IMG/VR virus record: IMGVR_UViG_3300030012_000828
Span: 1 to 27,285 of that record
Direction: 5' to 3' (one strand)
Source: a virus
Length of the DNA stretch: 27,285 bases
Under the pieces are notes generated by a model, which was not told where the DNA came from, searched no databases, and saw nothing but the letters and a program-made list of their open reading frames with translations. This document shows, piece by piece, positions 1-7,715 of the stretch (position 1 is its first letter; the number at the start of each line of letters is the position of its first letter). Both the position numbers and the translations under genes were made by a program.

Positions 1-135
1 GCAGAGCAGATCAACAAAGTTGAAAACTACCGTGATCCAGACTCATTTGCAGACATTGTACGTGGTATGCACCTATATGGACGTAAAATTCTACGCCCAC
101 AAGCATTAGTTGCAGCCGTTTACAACGCTGCTTAA
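1..135 (+). CDS. C-terminal end of probable major capsid protein (partial)
   Basis: The reading frame is open from the first base and ends at TAA 133-135, giving the last 44 residues of a protein whose start lies outside the window. The visible tail contains MHLYGRKILRPQAL, a closing segment I associate from memory with major capsid proteins of marine podoviruses. The position also fits, because a capsid gene normally precedes the small structural and tail genes seen downstream. A hairpin follows the stop codon, which is common after highly expressed capsid genes. The assignment rests on a short C-terminus and on synteny, so another head protein is possible. Confidence 0.6.
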   Translation, partial: AEQINKVENYRDPDSFADIVRGMHLYGRKILRPQALVAAVYNAA

Positions 136-151
136 TATCAACTAAACTATT

Positions 152-181
152 GGGCTGGTCTTGTCAAGAGGCTGGCCCTTT
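152..181 (+). terminator. Hairpin after capsid gene, weak terminator or mRNA end stabiliser
   Basis: Bases 152-178 can fold into a stem of about ten pairs with several G-U wobbles: GGGC pairs with GCCC at the outside, and the loop is around 162-168. Only three T residues follow (179-181), so full termination is doubtful. It lies 16 bases after the TAA of the capsid-like gene and 34 bases before the next start codon. A partial terminator that lowers expression of the tail genes relative to capsid would fit, as would a 3' stabilising structure. Confidence 0.45.
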
Positions 182-214
182 AGTGCTTCTATAACCTCAT
201 AAAGGAATCCAATA

Positions 215-652
215 ATGGCTATCACAACAGCAATGTGTACAAGCTTTAAATCGGAACTATTGGGTGGTACTCATGATTTGGACACCCACACATTAAAGCT
301 TGCACTTATAAAGGCATCACCATCAGGTACATACAATGCCGCAACAACTAACTACTCAGATGTAACTGGTAACTCAGACGAAGCTTCTGGAACTGGTTAT
401 TCTTCAGGTGGACAAAACTTAGACGGTGCTGCTATTTCCGTAAGTGGAACTACAGCTATCGTTGACTTTACAGATGAAGTATTTTCTTCAGCTACAGTAT
501 CTGCTGATGGTTGTATTATTTATAATTCATCTGCATCTAACAAAGCAATTTGCGTAATTGATTTTGGTGGCACTAAAACATCTACAAATGGTGACTTTAC
601 TATTCAGTTCCCAACTGCAGATGCATCTAACGCAATTATTCGTATCGCATAG
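215..652 (+). CDS. Small beta-rich virion structural protein
   Basis: This is a 145-residue protein, mostly of small and beta-forming residues, with no signal peptide or membrane segment. The N-terminus (MAITTAMCTSFKSELL, then LKLALIKAS around residues 27-35) and the C-terminus (SNKAICVIDFG at 108-118, then GDFTIQFPTADASNAIIR at 126-143) match a pattern I recognise from uncharacterised structural proteins of marine phages. The start is supported by AAAGGA at 201-206, eight bases upstream of ATG. Lying directly after the capsid gene and before the first fibre, it could be a head decoration, neck or fibre-base protein. The exact role is not known. Confidence 0.65.
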   Translation: MAITTAMCTSFKSELLGGTHDLDTHTLKLALIKASPSGTYNAATTNYSDVTGNSDEASGTGYSSGGQNLDGAAISVSGTTAIVDFTDEVFSSATVSADGCIIYNSSASNKAICVIDFGGTKTSTNGDFTIQFPTADASNAIIRIA

Positions 653-667
653 ATAGGAGCATATACT

Positions 668-2953
668 ATGGCTCTCGTAGTTAAAGACAGAGTAAAACAA
701 ACAACTACCACAACTGGTACAGGCAGTATAGTCCTTAATGGTAACATTGATGGGTTTCAAACTTTTGCTGCTGCTTTGACAGACGGTGATACTACTTATT
801 ATGGTATTTTTGTGCCTAGTACAAATGCATTTGAAGTCGGGCTAGGAACGTGGACAGAAGGTAGTGCCACCCTAGCTCGTACTACTATTCTTGAAAGTTC
901 TAACTCAGGAAGTGCCATAAACATTACTGCACAGGCTGAAGTATTTATTACACAACCTGCTGAAAAAGCTGTATTTCAAGATGCTAATGGCGATGTAGAT
1001 TTAGGTGGTAACAAAATACTGTTTGGTAATTTGTACTCTAGTACAGGTGACTTACCTAGTGCATCTACTTATCACGGTATGTTTGCACACGTTCATGGTA
1101 CAGGAAAAGCTTACTATGCACACGGTGGTAATTGGATTGAACTTGTAAATGAAGATACAAGTGGTAATGTCAGTATGGGTGGTAACTTAACTGTTACTGG
1201 TGATCTTACTGTCAACGGAACAACGACTACTGTTAGTACAACTAATACTGTAGTAAAAGATTCATTAATAGAATTAGGAAATGGAACATCTGGTTCTCCA
1301 TCGAATGACGCAGGTATTGTTATTGAACGTGGTTCATCAGACAATGCCTTTATTGGTTATGACGAAAGTGCAGATAAATTTACTGTAGGTACAGGATCGT
1401 TTACAGGTGCAACTACAGGCAATCTTACAATTAGCACAGGTACACTTGTAGCTAACGTAGAGGGTAATGTTACAGGAAACGTAACTGGTAATGCTGATAC
1501 GGCAACAACAGCAGGTACAGTCACAACGGCTGCACAATCTAACATCACATCACTAGGTACACTTACAACACTAACCGTAGATGACATCACAATCAATGGG
1601 TCAACCATAAGTGATGGAGGTGATTTTACTGTAGATGTGGGTGGTGCTATTACTCTTGATGCTGATAGTGGTTATATTGATTTTGCTGACGGTGGAACAA
1701 CTATTGGTCGAATAGAAAATTCTAGCAGTGATTTTAAATTCGAAGCAAGAGTACAAGATAAAGATATACTTTTTGTCGGCAATGACGGTGGCAGTGGTAT
1801 AACTGCTTTACAGCTAGATATGGCAAACGCAGGTGCAGCTACGTTTAATGCAGGTATTACTACTACGGGAATAATTACTGGTGGTTCATATAATGTAGGT
1901 GGCACTGCTGTTATTGATTCAGGCAGAAACCTTGTAAACATGGGTAATGTTAATGGTGCGGCAGGTATCTTTGGTACTGTTACTGTTGATGACATTACAA
2001 TTAATGATTCAACTATATCTGATGCAGGTGACTTGATTGTAGACGTTGGCGGCAATTTACATCTTGATGCTGATGGTGGCAATATAACTTTCAAAGATGC
2101 AGGAACTCAGTTTGGAAAAGTTCGACACGATGGTAGTAACAACGCAGAACTTTACTCAACTGGACAACTTCATTTACGTGCAAATGACGGAACAAACTCC
2201 CAATCACATTATGTTTGGAACCAAGGCAATGTTGCACCTTGGGCAGATAGTTATTTTGATCTTGGCACTACATCATACGGATGGAAAGACGGTTATTTTA
2301 CTGGCAGCATTACTGTTGGAAGCAACATTGTACATGACGGTGATGATGATACTTACCTACAGTTCGATGCTGCTAACAGCTTCCGCATAATCGCAGGAAA
2401 TACACAAACAATTAAAACAACATCTAGTGCAATTACAATGCACTTAGATACGGACATAGACGGCAGTCTAACGGCTGATGATGTTTATGTTGCAGGGTCA
2501 TTAATACATGAAGGTGATACAGATACTAAGATTAGTTTTGGTACTGATTCAGTTCAAACATATGCTGGGAATACTGCTACTTGGAGTGTGTACTCTAGTT
2601 ATGTTGCACTTCAAGCTCCTATATTCAATTACTATACTTACTACGATGAAAGTACACAGTTAACTGGCACAACCCCAACAATTAATGCGGCAAACTCAGG
2701 CAATTTTTACTTAACCATGTCAGGCAATACGACATTTACTTTTAGTGATACTCAGACTGGTGGCTCATGGGCGCATGGTTTTACTTTATATCTTACTGGA
2801 AATGGCTCAACAGTTACATGGCCTAACGATGTTAATTGGGCAGGTGGAACTGCACCAGATGCACCTGCAAATGGAGAAGTAGATGTTTACGTTTTTCATA
2901 CCAGAGATGGTGAAAACTGGTATGGTGTACTTTCGATTGATGCAGCTTCATAA
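668..2953 (+). CDS. Tail fibre-like structural protein, 761 residues
   Basis: The N-terminal region (MALVVKDRVKQTTTTTGTGS and about 100 further residues) looks like the virion-attachment module of marine phage fibres. The middle is low-complexity beta-structure rich in G, T, N and D. It includes two diverged copies of a block beginning TVDDITIN, at residues 303-335 and 439-471, and a NVTGNVTGNADTATTAGTVT stretch typical of trimeric fibre shafts. The last about 85 residues, from around TTFTFSDTQ to NWYGVLS, form a compact end domain that recurs in the 450-residue fibre at 6357-7709. No chaperone peptidase or enzymatic motif is visible. A receptor-binding or adhesive role is inferred from this architecture and from its place among tail genes. 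Confidence 0.75.
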   Translation: MALVVKDRVKQTTTTTGTGSIVLNGNIDGFQTFAAALTDGDTTYYGIFVPSTNAFEVGLGTWTEGSATLARTTILESSNSGSAINITAQAEVFITQPAEKAVFQDANGDVDLGGNKILFGNLYSSTGDLPSASTYHGMFAHVHGTGKAYYAHGGNWIELVNEDTSGNVSMGGNLTVTGDLTVNGTTTTVSTTNTVVKDSLIELGNGTSGSPSNDAGIVIERGSSDNAFIGYDESADKFTVGTGSFTGATTGNLTISTGTLVANVEGNVTGNVTGNADTATTAGTVTTAAQSNITSLGTLTTLTVDDITINGSTISDGGDFTVDVGGAITLDADSGYIDFADGGTTIGRIENSSSDFKFEARVQDKDILFVGNDGGSGITALQLDMANAGAATFNAGITTTGIITGGSYNVGGTAVIDSGRNLVNMGNVNGAAGIFGTVTVDDITINDSTISDAGDLIVDVGGNLHLDADGGNITFKDAGTQFGKVRHDGSNNAELYSTGQLHLRANDGTNSQSHYVWNQGNVAPWADSYFDLGTTSYGWKDGYFTGSITVGSNIVHDGDDDTYLQFDAANSFRIIAGNTQTIKTTSSAITMHLDTDIDGSLTADDVYVAGSLIHEGDTDTKISFGTDSVQTYAGNTATWSVYSSYVALQAPIFNYYTYYDESTQLTGTTPTINAANSGNFYLTMSGNTTFTFSDTQTGGSWAHGFTLYLTGNGSTVTWPNDVNWAGGTAPDAPANGEVDVYVFHTRDGENWYGVLSIDAAS

Positions 2954-2963
2954 GGAATAGCTA

Positions 2964-3752
2964 ATGTCTTTTGGACAAAATCCTTTTGGTATAGTAGCTT
3001 TCGGTGAAAGCTCACAACAAGAAGATGCAACATTTGCTATCACAGGTGTTGCAGGTACAACTGCTATAACTGCAGCAGCAGGTAAAGCAGCAGCAGATGT
3101 ATCAATTACAGGTGTATCTGCTACAGGTACAATAGGAACACCTACTGAAGAAGGTAGAGTTGTACACGGTGTTACAGGTGTAGCAGGTACAAGTGCATTA
3201 GGTACTATTGCAATTACTGGCGGTGCAGGTACAGTAATATCAGTTACAGGTGTAGCAGGTACAGGTGCGGTAGGTTCTCTTACATCAGTTGCTAAAGCTG
3301 TAGTTGTACCAACAGGTGTATCAGCTACTTGTATTACAGACGATCCTGCTGTTAATGGAGATGAAATTACATCATCTTCAGATGCTAATGTATCAATTAC
3401 AGGTGTTGTAGGTACAACTGCTATAACTGCAGCAGCAGGTAAAGCAGGTTCAACTAATGTACCTACAGGTTTAACAGCAACAGGTTCTATCGGCTCGTTA
3501 ACTATTGTAGCTAAATGTGTACATACACTTGCAAGTGCAATAGGAACAGGTTCACTAGGAACTGTAACTCCAGACTGTAAAGCTGTAGTTGTACCAACAG
3601 GAGTTCAAGGAACATTTACTTTAGGTAATGAAACTATCAATGCTGTACAGTTTGATTACGAAGCAATTAAAAATAACTATAGTAGGGATCGTACCGTTTA
3701 CATTGGTGAACACAGCACACTAGGTAATACAGCATATGTACGCGCAGCATAG
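2964..3752 (+). CDS. Repeat-rich beta-structured virion protein
   Basis: After a short N-terminus (MSFGQNPFGIVAFGES) this 262-residue protein consists of about eight degenerate units of roughly 25-35 residues built on a pattern like TGV-(A/S)-x-T-x-x-(I/L)-G-T. They alternate with lysine- and valine-containing strands such as KAVVVPTGV, which occurs twice. ITGV(A/V)GTTAITAAAGKA occurs twice, 119 codons apart, and is nearly identical in DNA too. The C-terminus (FDYEAIKNNYSRDRTVYIGE) is not repetitive and may be an attachment or trimerisation end. Its position between a fibre and the tail adaptor suggests a virion surface or fibre protein. No enzymatic motif is visible and the precise role is unknown. 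Confidence 0.65.
   Translation: MSFGQNPFGIVAFGESSQQEDATFAITGVAGTTAITAAAGKAAADVSITGVSATGTIGTPTEEGRVVHGVTGVAGTSALGTIAITGGAGTVISVTGVAGTGAVGSLTSVAKAVVVPTGVSATCITDDPAVNGDEITSSSDANVSITGVVGTTAITAAAGKAGSTNVPTGLTATGSIGSLTIVAKCVHTLASAIGTGSLGTVTPDCKAVVVPTGVQGTFTLGNETINAVQFDYEAIKNNYSRDRTVYIGEHSTLGNTAYVRAA
3042..3090 (+). repeat. 49-bp direct repeat, copy 1
   Basis: This segment of the repeat-rich structural gene matches 3399-3447 with a single mismatch (GCAG against GTAG). It encodes TGVAGTTAITAAAGKA. The offset of 357 bases is a whole number of codons, so recombination between the copies would keep the frame. Confidence 0.8.
3399..3447 (+). repeat. 49-bp direct repeat, copy 2
   Basis: This is the second copy of the repeat at 3042-3090, with one base different, encoding TGVVGTTAITAAAGKA. 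The surrounding units have diverged much more, which points to a recent duplication or to gene conversion within the array. Confidence 0.8.
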
Positions 3753-3763
3753 GAATAATAATA

Positions 3764-4084
3764 ATGTCTCTTAAATGGCCTAACAAAGACCCTGATGAAA
3801 TAATAGACTATAGTATTGATTGGTCACGTTTTCTTAGTGGTGCAACTATTAGCAGTGTTACATGGTTTGTTGATGATGCAGATGGTGTAAAAACACAGCT
3901 AACTCCTAGTGGTCAGCTTGTTAATGGCATACAATTAGTATCAGCTACAAATACAGACAGCATTGCTACAGCACGTTTAGGTTCAGGTAGCAATAACATA
4001 CAATATCAATTTCATTGTAGAATAGCAGATTCCAATGGATTAGTAGTAGAACGTAAAGTTCGTTTACGTGTAAGGAATAAGTAA
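3764..4084 (+). CDS. Small Ig-like phage structural protein
   Basis: This 106-residue protein opens with LKWPNKDPDEIIDYSIDWSRFL, a motif I recognise from small proteins located beside tail or neck genes in marine phages. It continues as alternating beta strands (SSVTWFVDDADG, then IATARLGSG, then YQFHCRIADSNGLVVERKVRLRVRN), which suggests an Ig-like sandwich. Its TAA shares the final A with the ATG of the adaptor gene at 4084, so the two are probably translationally coupled. A head-tail joining or decoration role is inferred from context only. Confidence 0.65.
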   Translation: MSLKWPNKDPDEIIDYSIDWSRFLSGATISSVTWFVDDADGVKTQLTPSGQLVNGIQLVSATNTDSIATARLGSGSNNIQYQFHCRIADSNGLVVERKVRLRVRNK

Positions 4085-4794
4085 TGGCATATAATTTTAT
4101 AGGACTTGTAAACGAAGTAAATCGTAGGTTAAACGAAGTAGAATTATCCAGCACCAACTTTGCCTCTGCTGCAGGTTTTTATAATACAGCTAAGGATTCT
4201 GTAAATGCTTCATTACGTCATATTAATCATGAAGAATATAACTGGCCCTGGAACCATGTATTAGAAGAGGAAACTCTTACTGCTGGTGTTACTCGTTATG
4301 ATTATCCTACGGACGCTAAACTTATTGATATAAATAGTTTCCGTATTAAAAAGAACACGACATTAGATGTTGGCACTACTAAATTAAAATCAATGGATTA
4401 TCAGGAATACCTTGACAAACACGTTGATTATGAATATAACTCTAGTGCAGATATGAGAACAGTTCCTACTAATGTAGTACGTGCACCTAGCCAAGAATTT
4501 ATTCTTCTACCTACTCCCGATAAAGCATATGAGTTAATATATGAGTATTATCGTAATCCTGTATCCCTAGAATTACATGATGATGTACCAAATGTACCTT
4601 TTGAGTTTAAACATATCATAGTAGACGGTGCTATGTTTTATGCTTATCAGTTTAGGGGTGATACTCAAGCTTCACAAATCGCTCAAGGTAAGTTTGAGAC
4701 AGGTGTTAAATACATGCGTAGCTTATACATAAACAGATATGAATATGTACGATCAACTGTCTTAAATAGAAAATCTTCTGGCTTAAGAGTTTAA
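4084..4794 (+). CDS. Tail adaptor protein (T7 gp11 / tail tubular A-like role)
   Basis: This 236-residue, mostly helical protein has an N-terminus (VNEVNRRLNEVELSSTNFA, then AKDSVNASLRHINHEEYNWPWN) with the helix and aromatic pattern seen in podovirus adaptor proteins, which ring the portal and join it to the tail nozzle. The central LLPTPDKAYELIYEYYRNP and C-terminal IIVDGAMFYAYQFRGDTQ segments also fit that family. It lies immediately upstream of the nozzle-like gene, the order expected for a gp11-gp12 type pair. It overlaps the preceding gene by one base (TAATG). The function is assigned from family resemblance and synteny, not from a catalytic motif. Confidence 0.72.
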   Translation: MAYNFIGLVNEVNRRLNEVELSSTNFASAAGFYNTAKDSVNASLRHINHEEYNWPWNHVLEEETLTAGVTRYDYPTDAKLIDINSFRIKKNTTLDVGTTKLKSMDYQEYLDKHVDYEYNSSADMRTVPTNVVRAPSQEFILLPTPDKAYELIYEYYRNPVSLELHDDVPNVPFEFKHIIVDGAMFYAYQFRGDTQASQIAQGKFETGVKYMRSLYINRYEYVRSTVLNRKSSGLRV

Positions 4795-4799
4795 TAACT

Positions 4800-6347
4800 A
4801 TGGCTACACAGTGGCAAACATTTCCTGTACCTTTTACTGGTGGATTGATTACAAACCTTAGCCCCTTACAACAAGGTCTTAATAATGTGGGTTCAGCTAA
4901 TCAATTACAAAACTTTGAACCTTCTCTTGATGGAGGTTACAAAAAAGTAGGCGGCTACACCAAGTTTATTAACGCTGCTTTGACAGGTAGTGGAGCAGTA
5001 AAAGGTTTGGCTATTGTTCAGCAAGATAGTAATCAAAAAGTTATAGCTGTACGAGGTGGTACTTATTTTATAGCAAATGCTACTGATTCTAGTCCTGCCT
5101 GGGCTTCTCTAGGAACTGCAGCTAATACTAGCTTTACTAAAGTAAGGCAGACTCGTTTTAACTTTAGCAACGCATACAAAATATATTTTGTTGATGGTGT
5201 TAACTTTCCTGCTGTATATGATCGTTCAGCAAATAGTTTAACATATATAACAAGCTCGTCTGATAATGATGCTGTCGAAGGTGCTAGCCACGTATGTAGA
5301 TTTAAAAATACTATCTTTTTTGGCGTAGGCACTGAATTAGTTTTTAGTGCTCCCTTCCTCCCTACCGACTTTACCAGTGGAAATGGCGCAGGTAGTATTA
5401 GTATAGGTTCCGAAATAAAAGGTTTAGTAGTATTTCGAGATCAACTAATTATATTTGCAGTAGATAAGATTATGCGTCTTACAGGAACCACCGCATCAGA
5501 CTTTAAAGTTAGTCCGATTACAGAAGACTTAGGATGCTTAAGTGCTGATACTATTCAAGAAGTTGGTGCAGATGTTATGTTTCTTGGTCCTGATGGATTA
5601 CGAACATTAAGCTCAACAGATCGTATTGGTGACTTTGGTATTGATGTAGCTTCAAAAAATATAAGACCAACAGTAAATAAGTTACAAGATTATGCCTCTA
5701 GTTTTTGTAGCATGGTTATAAGAGCTAAAGCACAATACAGGCTTTTTGCATATGTAGACGGTGAACAATCAAAAGTAGCTAAAGGCGTGTTAGGAACTAA
5801 GTTTATTGATCAAGGTGGTCAAGGTTTTCAATGGGCAACTCTTCAAGGATTTAAAGTAAATGTAGCTGACTCACAATTTATAGGAGAAGATGAGTTTCGT
5901 GTTTTTGCTAACAATGATGGCTATGTATATAAAATGGATCAAGGTACAAGCTTAGATGGAGAAAGTATAGATGCTATATATGAATCTCCGTACATGCCTA
6001 TTAATGATCCTCAAATACGTAAAACATTTTATAAGTTAGATTTTTACATCAAACCTAGTGGTGCTATTAATATTAATGCAGGTATAAAATTTAATCAAAA
6101 TAAAATAGGTCAGATACAACCTTCAACTTTTAGTATTACTGATTCAGGTGGAACAGCAGGTATATTTGGTGATAACGCTACTCTTTATAATACTGCTGTA
6201 TATGGAGCACCTAGCACACAAAGTTATAAAAATCAAGTTGTTGGATCAGGGGAAACAGTAGCAATACGCATTGAAGACAAAAGTTCAGATGCTTCATTTT
6301 TATTAGACACAGCAATCTTTGAGTTTGCTACAGACGATAGACAGTAA
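4800..6347 (+). CDS. Tail nozzle / stabilisation protein (tail tubular B-like role)
   Basis: This 515-residue beta-rich protein starts TFPVPFTGGLITNLSPLQQG and then has QLQNFEPSLDGGYKKVGGYTKF. That is the classic opening of podovirus tail nozzle proteins, in which the chain declares its missing reference to earlier fields and then folds into a beta-propeller-like body. Further segments such as VRGGTYFIAN, KIYFVDGVNFPAVYD and VVFRDQLIIFAVDKIMRLTG look like successive propeller blades. The C-terminus (KLDFYIKPSGAININAGIK, then VAIRIEDKSSDASFLLDTAIFEF) is typical of the family. It directly follows the adaptor gene with five bases between. The upstream region has only a weak ribosome binding site, so coupling to the adaptor gene is likely. 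Confidence 0.72.
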   Translation: MATQWQTFPVPFTGGLITNLSPLQQGLNNVGSANQLQNFEPSLDGGYKKVGGYTKFINAALTGSGAVKGLAIVQQDSNQKVIAVRGGTYFIANATDSSPAWASLGTAANTSFTKVRQTRFNFSNAYKIYFVDGVNFPAVYDRSANSLTYITSSSDNDAVEGASHVCRFKNTIFFGVGTELVFSAPFLPTDFTSGNGAGSISIGSEIKGLVVFRDQLIIFAVDKIMRLTGTTASDFKVSPITEDLGCLSADTIQEVGADVMFLGPDGLRTLSSTDRIGDFGIDVASKNIRPTVNKLQDYASSFCSMVIRAKAQYRLFAYVDGEQSKVAKGVLGTKFIDQGGQGFQWATLQGFKVNVADSQFIGEDEFRVFANNDGYVYKMDQGTSLDGESIDAIYESPYMPINDPQIRKTFYKLDFYIKPSGAININAGIKFNQNKIGQIQPSTFSITDSGGTAGIFGDNATLYNTAVYGAPSTQSYKNQVVGSGETVAIRIEDKSSDASFLLDTAIFEFATDDRQ

Positions 6348-6356
6348 GGAAATCTT

Positions 6357-7709
6357 ATGGGTACAGGTTATGTAAGAATAGACACATCAAACAACATTGC
6401 TAACGGTAATGTTATTGATGCTGATGATCTAGACAATGAGTTTAACGGAGTAGAAGCAGCCTTTAGTTCTAGCTCAGGACATACTCATGATGGTACAGCT
6501 AGTGAAGGTGGCCCCATAACAGTAGTAGGTCCAGCGCAAGATATTGTTGTAACTACATCTTTATTGCGTCCTAAAACAAATAATACTGTAGATCTTGGTA
6601 GTAGTAGTTTAAAGTATAAAGATTTACATATGGCAGGTACTGCAGCTATAGCTACTAATGCTACAGTAGGTGGTACTTTAGGTGTAACAGGTGCAACTGT
6701 TTTATCAAGCACACTTGCTGTTACAGGTAATCAAACTAACACAGGTGATCTTACAGTAAATGGTAATACTACGCTTGGTAATGCAGCATCTGATACGGTC
6801 ACGGTGACTGCTGATGTGGCTTCAAATCTTATTCCTTCTGCTGATAACACTTATGATTTGGGTGCTAGTGGCAGCGAGTGGAAAGATCTCTATATTGATG
6901 GCACTGCTAATATTGATACTGGCTCTATTGATACTGCAAATGTGGGAACTTTAGCCGTATCAGGTAATAGCACATTAGAAGGTGATCTTACAGTAAATGG
7001 TAGTATAAGTGGTTCGGGTTCTATTGTTGCAACTACAGCAAATACACTAACAACTGCACGTACAATTACAATTGCAGGTATAACTGCAGGTGCAGCTAAC
7101 TTTGATGGTTCAGCTAATATAACTATAACAACAAGTGGTCTTACTCTTGGTGGTACAGCAGTTACATCCACAGGTGCAGAGTTAAACATACTAGACGGTG
7201 TTACAGCTTCAACTGCAGAACTTAACACTCTTGATGGTATTACAGCAAGTACTACAGAATTAAATCACGTAGATGGTGTTACATCTGCAATACAAACACA
7301 GCTAGATTCAAAAATAGGTGCAAATTATACAGGTGATATTGACATCACTGGTGAAATTATAGCAGATTCTTACAATGAAACCTTTGCTACTATATCATCC
7401 TCAAGCGGCACAGCAGCAATTAATTGTGAAGCAGGAAATGTATTTTCCTTGACACTGAGTGAAAATATCACTACTTTCAATTGGAATAATCCACCCACAA
7501 GTGGTGTAGCTTATGGATTTTCATTGAAAGTCATACAAGATAGTTCTGCTAGTGGTTATACAATTTCATGGCCTACAACTATTGATTGGCCTAATTCAAC
7601 TGTACCAACACTTACTAGTACTGCTAATGCAATAGATCAGTTTGTATTTTATACACATGATGGTGGAAGTAATTGGTATGGTTTTACAGCAGGACAAAGT
7701 TTAGGATAA
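6357..7709 (+). CDS. Second tail fibre protein, 450 residues
   Basis: The N-terminal 100 residues (YVRIDTSNNIANGNVIDADDLDNEFNGVEAAF in pieces, then SGHTHDG) match the base domain of marine phage fibre proteins that carry a GHTHDG motif. The shaft contains repeats of the type LTVNGNTTLG and NTYDLGASGSEWKDLYIDGTA. It also has a three-fold run, LNILDGVTAST / LNTLDGITAST / LNHVDGVTSA, around residues 276-320, typical of trimeric beta fibres. The last 80 residues (FSLTLSENITTFNW to SNWYGF) correspond to the C-terminal domain of the fibre at 668-2953. Both fibres therefore probably end in related tip or trimerisation modules. A host-recognition role is inferred. Confidence 0.75.
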   Translation: MGTGYVRIDTSNNIANGNVIDADDLDNEFNGVEAAFSSSSGHTHDGTASEGGPITVVGPAQDIVVTTSLLRPKTNNTVDLGSSSLKYKDLHMAGTAAIATNATVGGTLGVTGATVLSSTLAVTGNQTNTGDLTVNGNTTLGNAASDTVTVTADVASNLIPSADNTYDLGASGSEWKDLYIDGTANIDTGSIDTANVGTLAVSGNSTLEGDLTVNGSISGSGSIVATTANTLTTARTITIAGITAGAANFDGSANITITTSGLTLGGTAVTSTGAELNILDGVTASTAELNTLDGITASTTELNHVDGVTSAIQTQLDSKIGANYTGDIDITGEIIADSYNETFATISSSSGTAAINCEAGNVFSLTLSENITTFNWNNPPTSGVAYGFSLKVIQDSSASGYTISWPTTIDWPNSTVPTLTSTANAIDQFVFYTHDGGSNWYGFTAGQSLG

Positions 7710-7715
7710 TATAAG

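Noticed and set aside
136-214. Promoter for the tail genes after the capsid gene
   Set aside because: No convincing -10/-35 pair or phage-type promoter repeat could be seen; the stretch holds the hairpin and the ribosome binding site.
1672-2094. 140-codon minus-strand ORF within the first fibre gene
   Set aside because: It is a shadow of Gly/Thr/Asp-rich repeat sequence and has no domain.
2097-2390. 97-codon plus-strand ORF in another frame of the first fibre gene
   Set aside because: It overlaps a fibre gene with clear domain structure, and no independent ribosome binding site is evident.
2964-3752. Possible CRISPR-like repeat array
   Set aside because: The repeats are in-frame, codon-spaced and encode a repetitive protein; spacing is irregular and there are no uniform unique spacers.
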